Below, in pieces: positions 6,177 through 11,361 of a stretch of DNA of 11,414 nucleotides; within the stretch, counting starts at the first letter, position 1, and every line of letters starts with the position of its first letter. Under the pieces are notes generated by a model that was not told where the DNA came from, ran no database searches, and worked only from the letters and a program-made list of their open reading frames with translations. Source of the stretch: CAYRPN01 sp964426135 (GTDB lineage: Bacteria > Planctomycetota > Phycisphaerae > Phycisphaerales > Phycisphaeraceae); NCBI GenBank assembly GCA_964426135.1, contig CAYRPN010000162.1, positions 1-11,414 of the forward strand. The letters are read 5' to 3'. The position numbers and the translations under genes were made by a program.

Positions 6177-6932
6177 TCAAAACTCAAACACCTGCCCGCG
6201 CTGCACGAAACCCGCGAATCCCGCCGCCACCGCGTCGGGCAGCGCGCCGTCCTGGTAGTGGTAGAGCCACATCTTCGCGCGGATCTCGGCCGGCAGCGAC
6301 TTGAGCTCTTCAAAGTGAGCGTGAATGCCCGAGCGGAACTGAGCGGTCTCGCAGTCGTGGAAGATCACCTGGGCATTGCGGTAAAACTGCATGAGCTGCC
6401 CGGGCGTGTACTGCGTGTCGGTGGTGAGGAAGATCGTGCCGCCCTTGTTGGTGGGGATGAGCAGGCCGTAGCTGGGCACGATTTCGTAGCCATCCATGTA
6501 GTGGACGGTCTGCACGGTCTGGATTCTCAGGCCGGCGAACTCGAAGCCTTCGTTGCGATGAATCGCGCGGAGGTCGAAATAGGTTTCCAGGTGTGCGATC
6601 TGATTCTGGAGCGTGCCCAGCCCGCCCTTGAGCGAGTTCATCCACAGTTCCTCGCCGAGTTTCTCGTTGACGTACAGGCGAGGCCGGGGGAGCTTTGGAT
6701 TGAAGAACGTGCTCAGGGCGAGCCACTCGATGCCGCCGATGTGGTCGGCGTGCAGGTGACTGACGTAGAGGGCGTCGATATCGCCGGGGCCGTAGCCCAG
6801 ATCGCGCAGGGCGAATCGCACATCGCCGCCGGCATCAATGAGCAGCCGCTGGCCGTTCTCCTCCAGGAGCATATTGCTCTGGTAATTGGCAAGGGTGAAA
6901 GCGGAGCCGGTGCCGAGAAAGGTGAACTTCAT
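6177..6932 (-). CDS. MBL-fold (RNase Z/AtsA-like) metallo-hydrolase
   Basis: A 251-residue cytoplasmic metallo-beta-lactamase-fold hydrolase. It opens MKFTFLGTGSAF, the typical first strand of the RNase Z-like branch, and has the zinc motif HLHADH (His59, His61, Asp63, His64) followed by GG. Likely further ligands are His144, Asp172 in TTDTQ and His225 in YHYQDG. The length fits single-domain family members; the long exosite arm of tRNase Z is not obvious, so tRNA processing is not claimed. The ATG at 6932 is preferred over the one at 6974 because the protein fold starts there. No signal peptide is present. It is transcribed away from the divergent MFS gene. The reaction is probably hydrolysis of a phosphodiester or ester, but the substrate is unknown. 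Confidence 0.88.
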   Translation of the reverse strand: MKFTFLGTGSAFTLANYQSNMLLEENGQRLLIDAGGDVRFALRDLGYGPGDIDALYVSHLHADHIGGIEWLALSTFFNPKLPRPRLYVNEKLGEELWMNSLKGGLGTLQNQIAHLETYFDLRAIHRNEGFEFAGLRIQTVQTVHYMDGYEIVPSYGLLIPTNKGGTIFLTTDTQYTPGQLMQFYRNAQVIFHDCETAQFRSGIHAHFEELKSLPAEIRAKMWLYHYQDGALPDAVAAGFAGFVQRGQVFEF

Positions 6933-7140
6933 AATCGGGGCTTCCCCACCGACGTGCCCGACCGTCCGCGTCATGGTCTATTATGCCGGCGGCGCGGAAG
7001 GATGCAACTGGTGAGTGCGACCGCTGCATTCAGAGTGTGCCAAGGAACCCTCCGGACAAATGCCCTGTCCCCCTCAGCCCGGCCCAGCACCCGGAAACGG
7101 AGCGAGGATCGCGGCGAGGTGGTCACGGTGATGAGGTTGC

Positions 7141-7184
7141 ATTGCAAATTGCAAATTGAAAATTGACCATTTTCAATTTGCAAT
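7141..7184. repeat. AT-rich inverted repeat (ATTGCAAATTGAAAAT)
   Basis: Perfect 16-bp arms at 7148-7163 and 7169-7184 around TGACC, preceded by an extra ATTGCAA unit at 7141. Its low GC stands out strongly from the surroundings. Read as protein it gives CKLQIEN or FSICNLQ, short peptides I have seen repeatedly as artefacts in planctomycete proteomes, so it is probably a dispersed element. It sits 46 bp before the MFS start, in the divergent spacer 6933-7229, where it would form a hairpin in the mRNA leader. Confidence 0.8.
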
Positions 7185-7229
7185 GCCTGCGGCCTGCCGC
7201 CCACCACGACTCTTCGCCCCCATTCGTTC

Positions 7230-8555
7230 ATGTCCACCTCTCCCACCCAACCACCCACGCCTTCTGAAGCGCCGCCGCGTCCGCTGGGGGCGCTGGCCGT
7301 GCCGTCGTTCGTCGCGCTGTGGCTCGGGTCGCTCTCCAGCAACGCCGGCTCGTGGATGCACACGTTCGCCAGCCGGCTGCTGATGTACGACCTGACGAAA
7401 GATCCGCTCTGGCTGGGGCTCGACGCCTTCGCGCAAGGCGTCTCCACGGTGCTGCTTCCTTTTGGCGGCGTGCTGGCGGATCGTTTCGACCGCCGCACGA
7501 TCCTGATCGTCGGCAACGTGCTCGCGGCGATCAACGTCGCGCTGCTGGCCGTGTCGTCTTACTTCGAGTTCCTCGACAAGTGGCACATCCTGGCGATCTC
7601 CTTCCTCAACGGCACGATCAACGCCTCCATCGTGCCCGCCAACCAGTCGCTGGTGCCGTCCATCGTGGGCAAAGCGAATCTCTCCAGCGCCTTGGCGCTC
7701 AACTCGATGCAGTTCAACATCTCGCGCGTGCTCGGACCCGTGCTGGCCGCGGTCGCCTACAAGGGGCTGGGGCCGCACTGGTGCTTCGCGATCAACTCGG
7801 CCACGTTCCTAGTGCTGGCGGGCGTGCTCACCGGCATCAAGGTCAAGCCCCGCCCCGTTCGCAAGCATCAGCCCGCCCTGCAGGCGATGGCGTCCGGCTG
7901 GCGCTACATCCGGGGCCGGCCGGATCTGATGATGATCATCGTCCTGGTCGGAGCCGGCGCGTTCCTCAGCGCCCCGGCCATGAGCATGGCGCCGGCGCTG
8001 GCGGCGGAAATCTATTTCGGAGGCGGCGATGAAGTGGCGCGCCTGATCGCCTGCTTCGGAGGCGGCGCCGTCGTCGGCGCGTATGTCCTGGCCGTGCATG
8101 GGCACGAGCCGAAGCCGTGGCGCACCTTCGGCACGCTGCTGATCCTCGGCACCGCCCAGCTGGCGCTCAGCTACGCCGACGATCTGGCCCACATCGCCGG
8201 CCTCGACGATGCCCAGTTCCTCATCGCCCTCGCCTTCATGTTCGTCATGGGCATGATGATGGTCGGCAGCATGGTCCGCCTCGGCTCGGCGCTGCAGCAT
8301 GGCACGCCCGATTCGTACCGCGGCCGCGTGCTCAGTTTCCAGCAGCTCGCCTTCCGCGCCAGCCAGCCCCTGGGCAGCCTCGTCGCCGGCGCGATCGCCA
8401 GCGTCGCCGGTTTTGCGGGCGTGATCTACTCGTTCCGAATCTTCGGCGCGGTGCTGATCGGCGTGGTCATCGCGCTGTGGTTCGTTCGTCGTGCCGGGAA
8501 CGTGACGTACCAGTTGGTGGTCGACGACACGGACGAGGGCGAGCCGGCGGAGTGA
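7230..8555 (+). CDS. MFS transporter (MFS_3/EntS-like exporter family)
   Basis: A 441-residue inner-membrane transporter of the major facilitator superfamily, with about twelve hydrophobic segments. After a Pro-rich cytoplasmic N-terminus of about 22 residues it shows WLGSLSSNAGSWM in helix 1 and the MFS motif A GGVLADRFDRRT (residues 79-90) between helices 2 and 3. A central cytoplasmic loop (KVKPRPVRKHQPALQA) leads to a second half with RGRVLSFQQLAF, matching the repeated motif. This branch includes the enterobactin exporter and many uncharacterised exporters, so drug or siderophore efflux is possible but the substrate cannot be assigned. The ATG at 7230 has no obvious Shine-Dalgarno sequence. 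The last codons and the TGA lie in the first unit of a 48-bp tandem repeat, so the original C-terminus may have been altered. Confidence 0.92.
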   Translation: MSTSPTQPPTPSEAPPRPLGALAVPSFVALWLGSLSSNAGSWMHTFASRLLMYDLTKDPLWLGLDAFAQGVSTVLLPFGGVLADRFDRRTILIVGNVLAAINVALLAVSSYFEFLDKWHILAISFLNGTINASIVPANQSLVPSIVGKANLSSALALNSMQFNISRVLGPVLAAVAYKGLGPHWCFAINSATFLVLAGVLTGIKVKPRPVRKHQPALQAMASGWRYIRGRPDLMMIIVLVGAGAFLSAPAMSMAPALAAEIYFGGGDEVARLIACFGGGAVVGAYVLAVHGHEPKPWRTFGTLLILGTAQLALSYADDLAHIAGLDDAQFLIALAFMFVMGMMMVGSMVRLGSALQHGTPDSYRGRVLSFQQLAFRASQPLGSLVAGAIASVAGFAGVIYSFRIFGAVLIGVVIALWFVRRAGNVTYQLVVDDTDEGEPAE

Positions 8556-8689
8556 CGATGTTCGGATGGTTAGCGGAAACGCCGCAGGCGTCTGGCGGAG
8601 TGACGATGTTCGGATGGTTAGCGGAAACGCCGCAGGCGTCTGGCGGAGTGACGATGTTTGGATGGTTGGCGGAAACGCCGCAGGCGTCT
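8546..8689 (+). repeat. 48-bp tandem repeat, three copies
   Basis: Units at 8546-8593, 8594-8641 and 8642-8689. The first two are identical; the third differs by two transitions (TTTGG for TTCGG, TTGGC for TTAGC). Each contains TTAGCGGAAACGCCGCAGGCGTCT with the hairpin ACGCC-GCA-GGCGT. The unit length is divisible by three, so one frame stays open as a 16-residue repeat (VTMFGWLAETPQASGG), but this frame has no start of its own and is not taken as a gene. The first unit supplies the TGA of the MFS gene. Confidence 0.9.
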
Positions 8690-8710
8690 GGCGGGCCGCA
8701 GGGTGGATCG

Positions 8711-8738
8711 ACAGGCACCTGCGGTGCATCCGCTAAAC
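8711..8738 (-). repeat. Inverted, diverged copy of the TTAGCGG hairpin
   Basis: On the minus strand this reads TTTAGCGGATGCACCGCAGG and continues TGCCTGT. Compared with the 48-bp repeat core, the stem ACGCC/GGCGT has become GCACC/GGTGC: two base pairs changed on both sides (A-T to G-C and G-C to A-T) while the GCA loop is kept. Paired substitutions of this kind suggest that the hairpin itself is conserved. Confidence 0.65.
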
Positions 8739-8743
8739 GCGCG

Positions 8744-8759
8744 GGACGGCGCACCGTCC
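8744..8759. repeat. Small GC hairpin upstream of the PNPOx-like gene
   Basis: GGACGG-CGCA-CCGTCC, a 6-bp stem with a 4-base loop, 55 bp before the start at 8815. No T-tract follows on either strand. It completes a spacer made almost entirely of hairpins; a regulatory role is only possible. Confidence 0.45.
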
Positions 8760-8814
8760 GTGAAATGGGTCGCATGTTTTCGTGTTCTGCGCAATCCTTC
8801 TTGTGGTGGTGCCC

Positions 8815-9297
8815 ATGTCCGACATGACCGACAATGAACTGATCGATGAAGTCCGCAGGTTCCTGCACACCTGGCGCACCGCCAGCCTCGCCACGGTGGA
8901 TGAACTGGGCCACGCTCACGCCGCCAATGTGCAGTTCGCCGTGGACGAACGGCTGCACCTGCTGTTCGTCTCCAGCGACAAATCCGCGCACAGCCTGCAC
9001 GTGGCCCGCGATCCGGTCGCAGCGATGACGATCTACGCCCACACCGACGAAGCCTCCGGCGCCGCGGCGATTCACGGGCTGCAACTGCACGGCCGCTGCG
9101 AAATCATCAGCGGAGCCGACGCGATGAAGCACGCATGGGACGTTTACATCCGGCGATTCACGTTCATCGCCGACAACCACGTGCTGGCCGAGCGCGTGAA
9201 GCAGGAACCGTTCTATCGTTTCATCCCGACCTGGCTGCGCTGGATCGACAACCGGCGCGGGTTCGGGTTCAAGAAGGAGATGTGGCTGGAGGCGTGA
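8815..9297 (+). CDS. Pyridoxamine 5'-phosphate oxidase-like (YhbP-type) protein
   Basis: A 160-residue protein with the split-barrel FMN-binding fold of the PNPOx-like superfamily. Residues about 12-25 (RFLHTWRTASLATV) and the following HAANVQFAVDERLHLLFVSSDKSAHSLHVARDPVAAMTI region match the first barrel strands, where small members of this family commonly bind FMN or F420. A later strand (LQLHGRCEII) and a C-terminal helix with aromatic residues complete it. The ATG at 8815 (MSDMTDNE) is chosen; 8824 is equally possible, and the open frame to 8782 adds a hydrophobic stretch that does not belong to the family. Function is unknown; a true PNP oxidase role is unlikely for such a short version. 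Its 3' end overlaps the convergent membrane-protein gene by 29 bp. Confidence 0.83.
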   Translation: MSDMTDNELIDEVRRFLHTWRTASLATVDELGHAHAANVQFAVDERLHLLFVSSDKSAHSLHVARDPVAAMTIYAHTDEASGAAAIHGLQLHGRCEIISGADAMKHAWDVYIRRFTFIADNHVLAERVKQEPFYRFIPTWLRWIDNRRGFGFKKEMWLEA

Positions 9298-9904
9298 GAG
9301 CGGCCGCGCGGCTCTTATCCGAGCGCGCCTTCTCCGTCGTCAGAGTTTCCTTCGAGGGGAACGGCCACACCGATTCGTTTTCGTTCGACATGTCGCGCCT
9401 CAGGACGCGAACACAGAAAATGTGCTTGAAAGCAAGGCTCAAACCAATGAAGTAGTTCAGGGCCAAGGCCGCCACATACGGGCCGATGCTGCAGGCAAAG
9501 ACCATGAACAGCGTTTTTGAATGTTGTTCGAGTCCCATGCTCTTGAGCACCACACCAGTGATCAATGCGATGATTCCGATGATGAACCCCGCGAAAAGAA
9601 CTCGATTAACGTAGTACTCAACCGGTCCCTCTCGATACGGGTCGTACTCCAGATCACTCTGCAGGAACAGCACAACTCGATCGAGTGTCTCGATGACGTC
9701 TGGTGGCATGACGTCATTCACTTCCTTAGGCGACATGGGCAATCGTAACGTCGCTATCTCTTGCAACTCGACAGGCAGGTCACTCATCGCACGGTCAACG
9801 GACTTCGGCTCGGCGGAAGACTCAATCGCGTCGAATTCGATGACGCCGCGCTGCACCCCGATGATCAACGCAGCCAGCCTGTCTCGGCCCAGTCTGTCAA
9901 CCAT
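9269..9904 (-). CDS. Small membrane protein of unknown function
   Basis: I do not recognise this 211-residue protein. Residues 1-100 are soluble and acidic, residues 101-121 (RVLFAGFIIGIIALITGVVLK) and about 132-158 are membrane helices, and the tail from about 160 is polar and basic. It starts at 9904, 13 bp after the coaC stop; GAGGAG overlapping the coaC TGA serves as a ribosome site about 11 bases upstream, so it is probably translated as the third gene of the rpoZ-coaC unit. GC content is clearly lower than its neighbours (29/60 and 32/60 in two lines counted by hand, against 42/60 in a line of the MFS gene), which suggests a different origin. Its last 29 bp are antisense to the end of the PNPOx-like gene, and the last residues (LTPPATSPS) look like accidental extension. 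Confidence 0.72.
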   Translation of the reverse strand: MVDRLGRDRLAALIIGVQRGVIEFDAIESSAEPKSVDRAMSDLPVELQEIATLRLPMSPKEVNDVMPPDVIETLDRVVLFLQSDLEYDPYREGPVEYYVNRVLFAGFIIGIIALITGVVLKSMGLEQHSKTLFMVFACSIGPYVAALALNYFIGLSLAFKHIFCVRVLRRDMSNENESVWPFPSKETLTTEKARSDKSRAAALTPPATSPS

Positions 9905-9917
9905 GGAGATGCTCTCC

Positions 9918-10592
9918 TCACCGCTTCGCAAGGATCTCATCCGCCGCCGCCACAATCGCCTCCGGCTCACTCATGCGGCCCGCGCCTTTGGTCCGGCACG
10001 CCTGCCAGCCTTCGTCGGGGCCGACGGTGTGAACGCCCAGCAGTTCCTTGAGCGTCTGGAGGTTTCGCGCGACGATCGGGCTGGCCCACATGTCGGCATT
10101 CATCGCGGGGGCGAGCAGCAGCGGCGTCCCCGGCTTGGCGGGGGATCGCGCATCGCCGTGCAGGCCGTTAGCCCCCGGCTCCGCCGGGGAGATTCCTTGC
10201 ACTCCGCGCGGCAGGGCGCTGACGGTCAGCGAAACGATGTCATCCGTGAAGCCCGCGGCGATCTTGGCGATGATGTCCGCCGAGGCGGGCGCGAGGATCA
10301 TCAGATCGCACCACCGCGCCAGGCCGATGTGCTGCGAATCGTGAAACGCCACGCTTTCCCAGATGCTGGTGACCACGGGCTGGCCGGAGAGCGATTGGAA
10401 GGTGAGCGGCGTGACGAACTTCGTCGCCGCGTCGGTCATCATGACGCGGACATTGGCGCCGGCTTGCACGAGCCGGCTGACAACGGTGGCGACCTTGTAG
10501 CACGCGATGCCGCCGCAGAGCGCGACGAGAATCTTGCGGCCGGCGAAGGGGCCGGGCGAGGTTGCGTCGGGTTGGGACGCGGAGCCTGACAT
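9918..10592 (-). CDS. coaC: Phosphopantothenoylcysteine decarboxylase (stand-alone CoaC flavoprotein)
   Basis: A 224-residue HFCD-family flavoprotein that decarboxylates 4'-phosphopantothenoylcysteine to phosphopantetheine in coenzyme A synthesis, in the cytoplasm with FMN. Visible are GGIACYK near the N-terminus (residues 27-33), the catalytic His88 in HDSQHIGLARW, APASADIIAKIAAGFTDD, the PAMN motif (162-165), and the substrate-clamp motif ACRTKGAGRMSEP with Cys199. Only the CoaC half is present; the synthase half (CoaB) is not in the window. Residues about 131-156, just before PAMN, are an insertion encoded by hairpin repeats (ISPAEPGANG, SPAKPG). The gene follows rpoZ on the same strand after 157 bp, the neighbourhood usual for coaBC. 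No strong ribosome site precedes the ATG at 10592. The alternative of another HFCD decarboxylase is less likely given PAMN, the clamp motif and the rpoZ context. Confidence 0.9.
   Translation of the reverse strand: MSGSASQPDATSPGPFAGRKILVALCGGIACYKVATVVSRLVQAGANVRVMMTDAATKFVTPLTFQSLSGQPVVTSIWESVAFHDSQHIGLARWCDLMILAPASADIIAKIAAGFTDDIVSLTVSALPRGVQGISPAEPGANGLHGDARSPAKPGTPLLLAPAMNADMWASPIVARNLQTLKELLGVHTVGPDEGWQACRTKGAGRMSEPEAIVAAADEILAKR
10127..10205 (-). repeat. In-frame double hairpin insertion in coaC (copy G)
   Basis: Two hairpins lie in tandem: CCCCGGC-TTG-GCGGGG at about 10128-10144, and TTAGCCCCCGGCTCCGCCGGGG at 10168-10189. The second is the same short repeat as copies E and F. GTGCAGG (10158-10164) and CCTTGCAC (10195-10202) can pair outside the second hairpin, with one bulged base. 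The insert keeps the coaC frame and adds roughly 26 residues. Confidence 0.78.
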
Positions 10593-10614
10593 GGGGATTG
10601 GAATCGGTCGATAG

Positions 10615-10643
10615 GGTGCGTCAAGGCTCGGCGCGGACGCACC
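10615..10643. repeat. 8-bp stem hairpin in the rpoZ-coaC spacer
   Basis: GGTGCGTC (10615-10622) pairs with GACGCACC (10636-10643) around a 13-base loop. It lies 23 bp upstream of the coaC start, in the leader of coaC on the rpoZ transcript. No T-tract follows, so it is not a convincing terminator. Confidence 0.5.
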
Positions 10644-10683
10644 AAGTTGGGTCTTCGTTCACGGCCATCGGCAATGCAAGCGA

Positions 10684-10740
10684 CCGGGGCTTGCGCGGAC
10701 TTCCGCCCCGGCTACACCCGAAAGAACTCTGGCGCCGGCA
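10684..10740 (+). repeat. Composite hairpin repeat, copy B (partial)
   Basis: Begins CCGGGGCTTGCGCGGACTT, continues CGCCCCGGCTACACCCGAAAG and ends near GGCGCCGG. It lacks the right-hand GAGCCGGGGGCTAA hairpin. The first 19 bases are identical to the start of copy C read on the minus strand. It lies 9 bp beyond the rpoZ stop, between rpoZ and coaC. Confidence 0.72.
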
Positions 10741-10749
10741 AGCGTTCGA

Positions 10750-10998
10750 TCAATCCTCCGACTCTTCCACCGGAGCCCGCTTGCTCTTCTTCTCGTTCTC
10801 ATCGGGGCCCATCTCGGCGACGATCTTGCCCTCGGCGATTTCCTGGATGACGATCTCCAGGTCGCCGCGGCCGCGACGCTCGACGAGGGGGCGGGCGCCG
10901 TCCAGAAGTTCGCGCAGGCGGTGCTGGATCAGGGCGGTCAGCTTGAACCGGCCACCGGACTTCTTGACGATATCTTCGCCTTTGAGAGCTTCGATCAT
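10750..10998 (-). CDS. rpoZ: DNA-directed RNA polymerase omega subunit
   Basis: An 82-residue omega subunit, which assists folding and assembly of the beta' subunit of RNA polymerase. The family signature is clear: GEDIVKKSGGRFKLTALIQHR at residues 7-27 (compare the usual VGNRFxLVxxAAxRA), DGARPLVERRGRGD (33-46) and EIAEGKI (53-59), followed by an acidic and basic disordered tail. AGGAG at 11008-11012 is nine bases from the ATG at 10998 (MIEALKG) and only three from the ATG at 11004 (MPMIEALKG), so 10998 is preferred. The frame is open to 11079, but no homology is expected there. It heads the rpoZ-coaC-membrane protein unit. A gmk gene often precedes rpoZ in bacteria; it is not seen upstream before the contig ends. 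Confidence 0.9.
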   Translation of the reverse strand: MIEALKGEDIVKKSGGRFKLTALIQHRLRELLDGARPLVERRGRGDLEIVIQEIAEGKIVAEMGPDENEKKSKRAPVEESED

Positions 10999-11007
10999 GG
11001 GCATGGG

Positions 11008-11012
11008 CTCCT
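11008..11012 (-). promoter_or_regulatory. Ribosome binding site of rpoZ
   Basis: AGGAG on the minus strand. Its spacing of nine bases to the ATG at 10998, against three to the ATG at 11004, decides the start of rpoZ. Confidence 0.6.
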
Positions 11013-11152
11013 GGGTCTGGTTCGCTGGACACCACGTACTGGCGTTTGATCGCCTCGGTCGGGACAGGGTGGGCAGCAAAGCCCCACATGATAGCAGTCA
11101 GCGGTCCTCGCGCCAAGGCGGTGCATTGGCTGTTTTCCTGGGGCCGTCCCTC

Positions 11153-11222
11153 CGTTAGTCCCCGGCCCAGCGAGTGGGAGCTTTCTCCGGGTGGCCGGGG
11201 CTGAAGTCCGCGCAAGCCCCGG
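11153..11222 (-). repeat. Composite hairpin repeat, copy C (inverted)
   Basis: On the minus strand it reads CCGGGGCTTGCGCGGACTT, then CAGCCCCGGCCACCCGGAGAAAG, and ends GGGCCGGGGACTAACGG. It carries both the left hairpin (CCGGGGCT/AGCCCCGG) and a diverged right hairpin. With copy B it brackets rpoZ in opposite orientations. It lies in the gene-free stretch 10999-11414, which holds only the rpoZ upstream region and repeats. Confidence 0.75.
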
Positions 11223-11287
11223 AACGGGCGCGCGGAGGCTCTGCGATTTCCCAATAGTCGTGATTCGCAAAAGCAAGGTGAATCGTT

Positions 11288-11355
11288 CCGGGGCATCCGC
11301 CGAGCCTACTGCCCCGGCCACCCGAAAATCTCTCGGCGCGGAGCCGGGGGCTGAG
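11288..11355 (+). repeat. Composite hairpin repeat, copy D
   Basis: CCGGGGCATCCGCCGAGCC, then CCCCGGCCACCCGAAAATCTC, then CGCGGAGCCGGGGGCTGAGG. It aligns over its full length with copy A at 552-622 in the same orientation, 10.7 kb away. Six bases separate it from the contig-end repeat, as if one repeat had landed next to another. Confidence 0.75.
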
Positions 11356-11361
11356 GGCGCG

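Noticed and set aside
6177..6932. Beta-lactamase activity for the MBL-fold protein
   Set aside because: It has no signal peptide and opens with the RNase Z-like FLGTGSA strand, so it belongs to another branch of the fold.
7230..8555. Calling the MFS gene a specific drug or siderophore exporter
   Set aside because: Family features are visible, but nothing in the sequence or neighbours fixes the substrate.
8546..8689. Possible CRISPR array
   Set aside because: The 48-bp units are directly adjacent with no unique spacers, and no cas gene is present.
8117..8827. A 236-codon frame that includes the 16-residue tandem repeats
   Set aside because: Most of it overlaps the MFS gene in another frame and is Arg/His/Pro-rich; the repeat frame is open only because the unit is a multiple of three.
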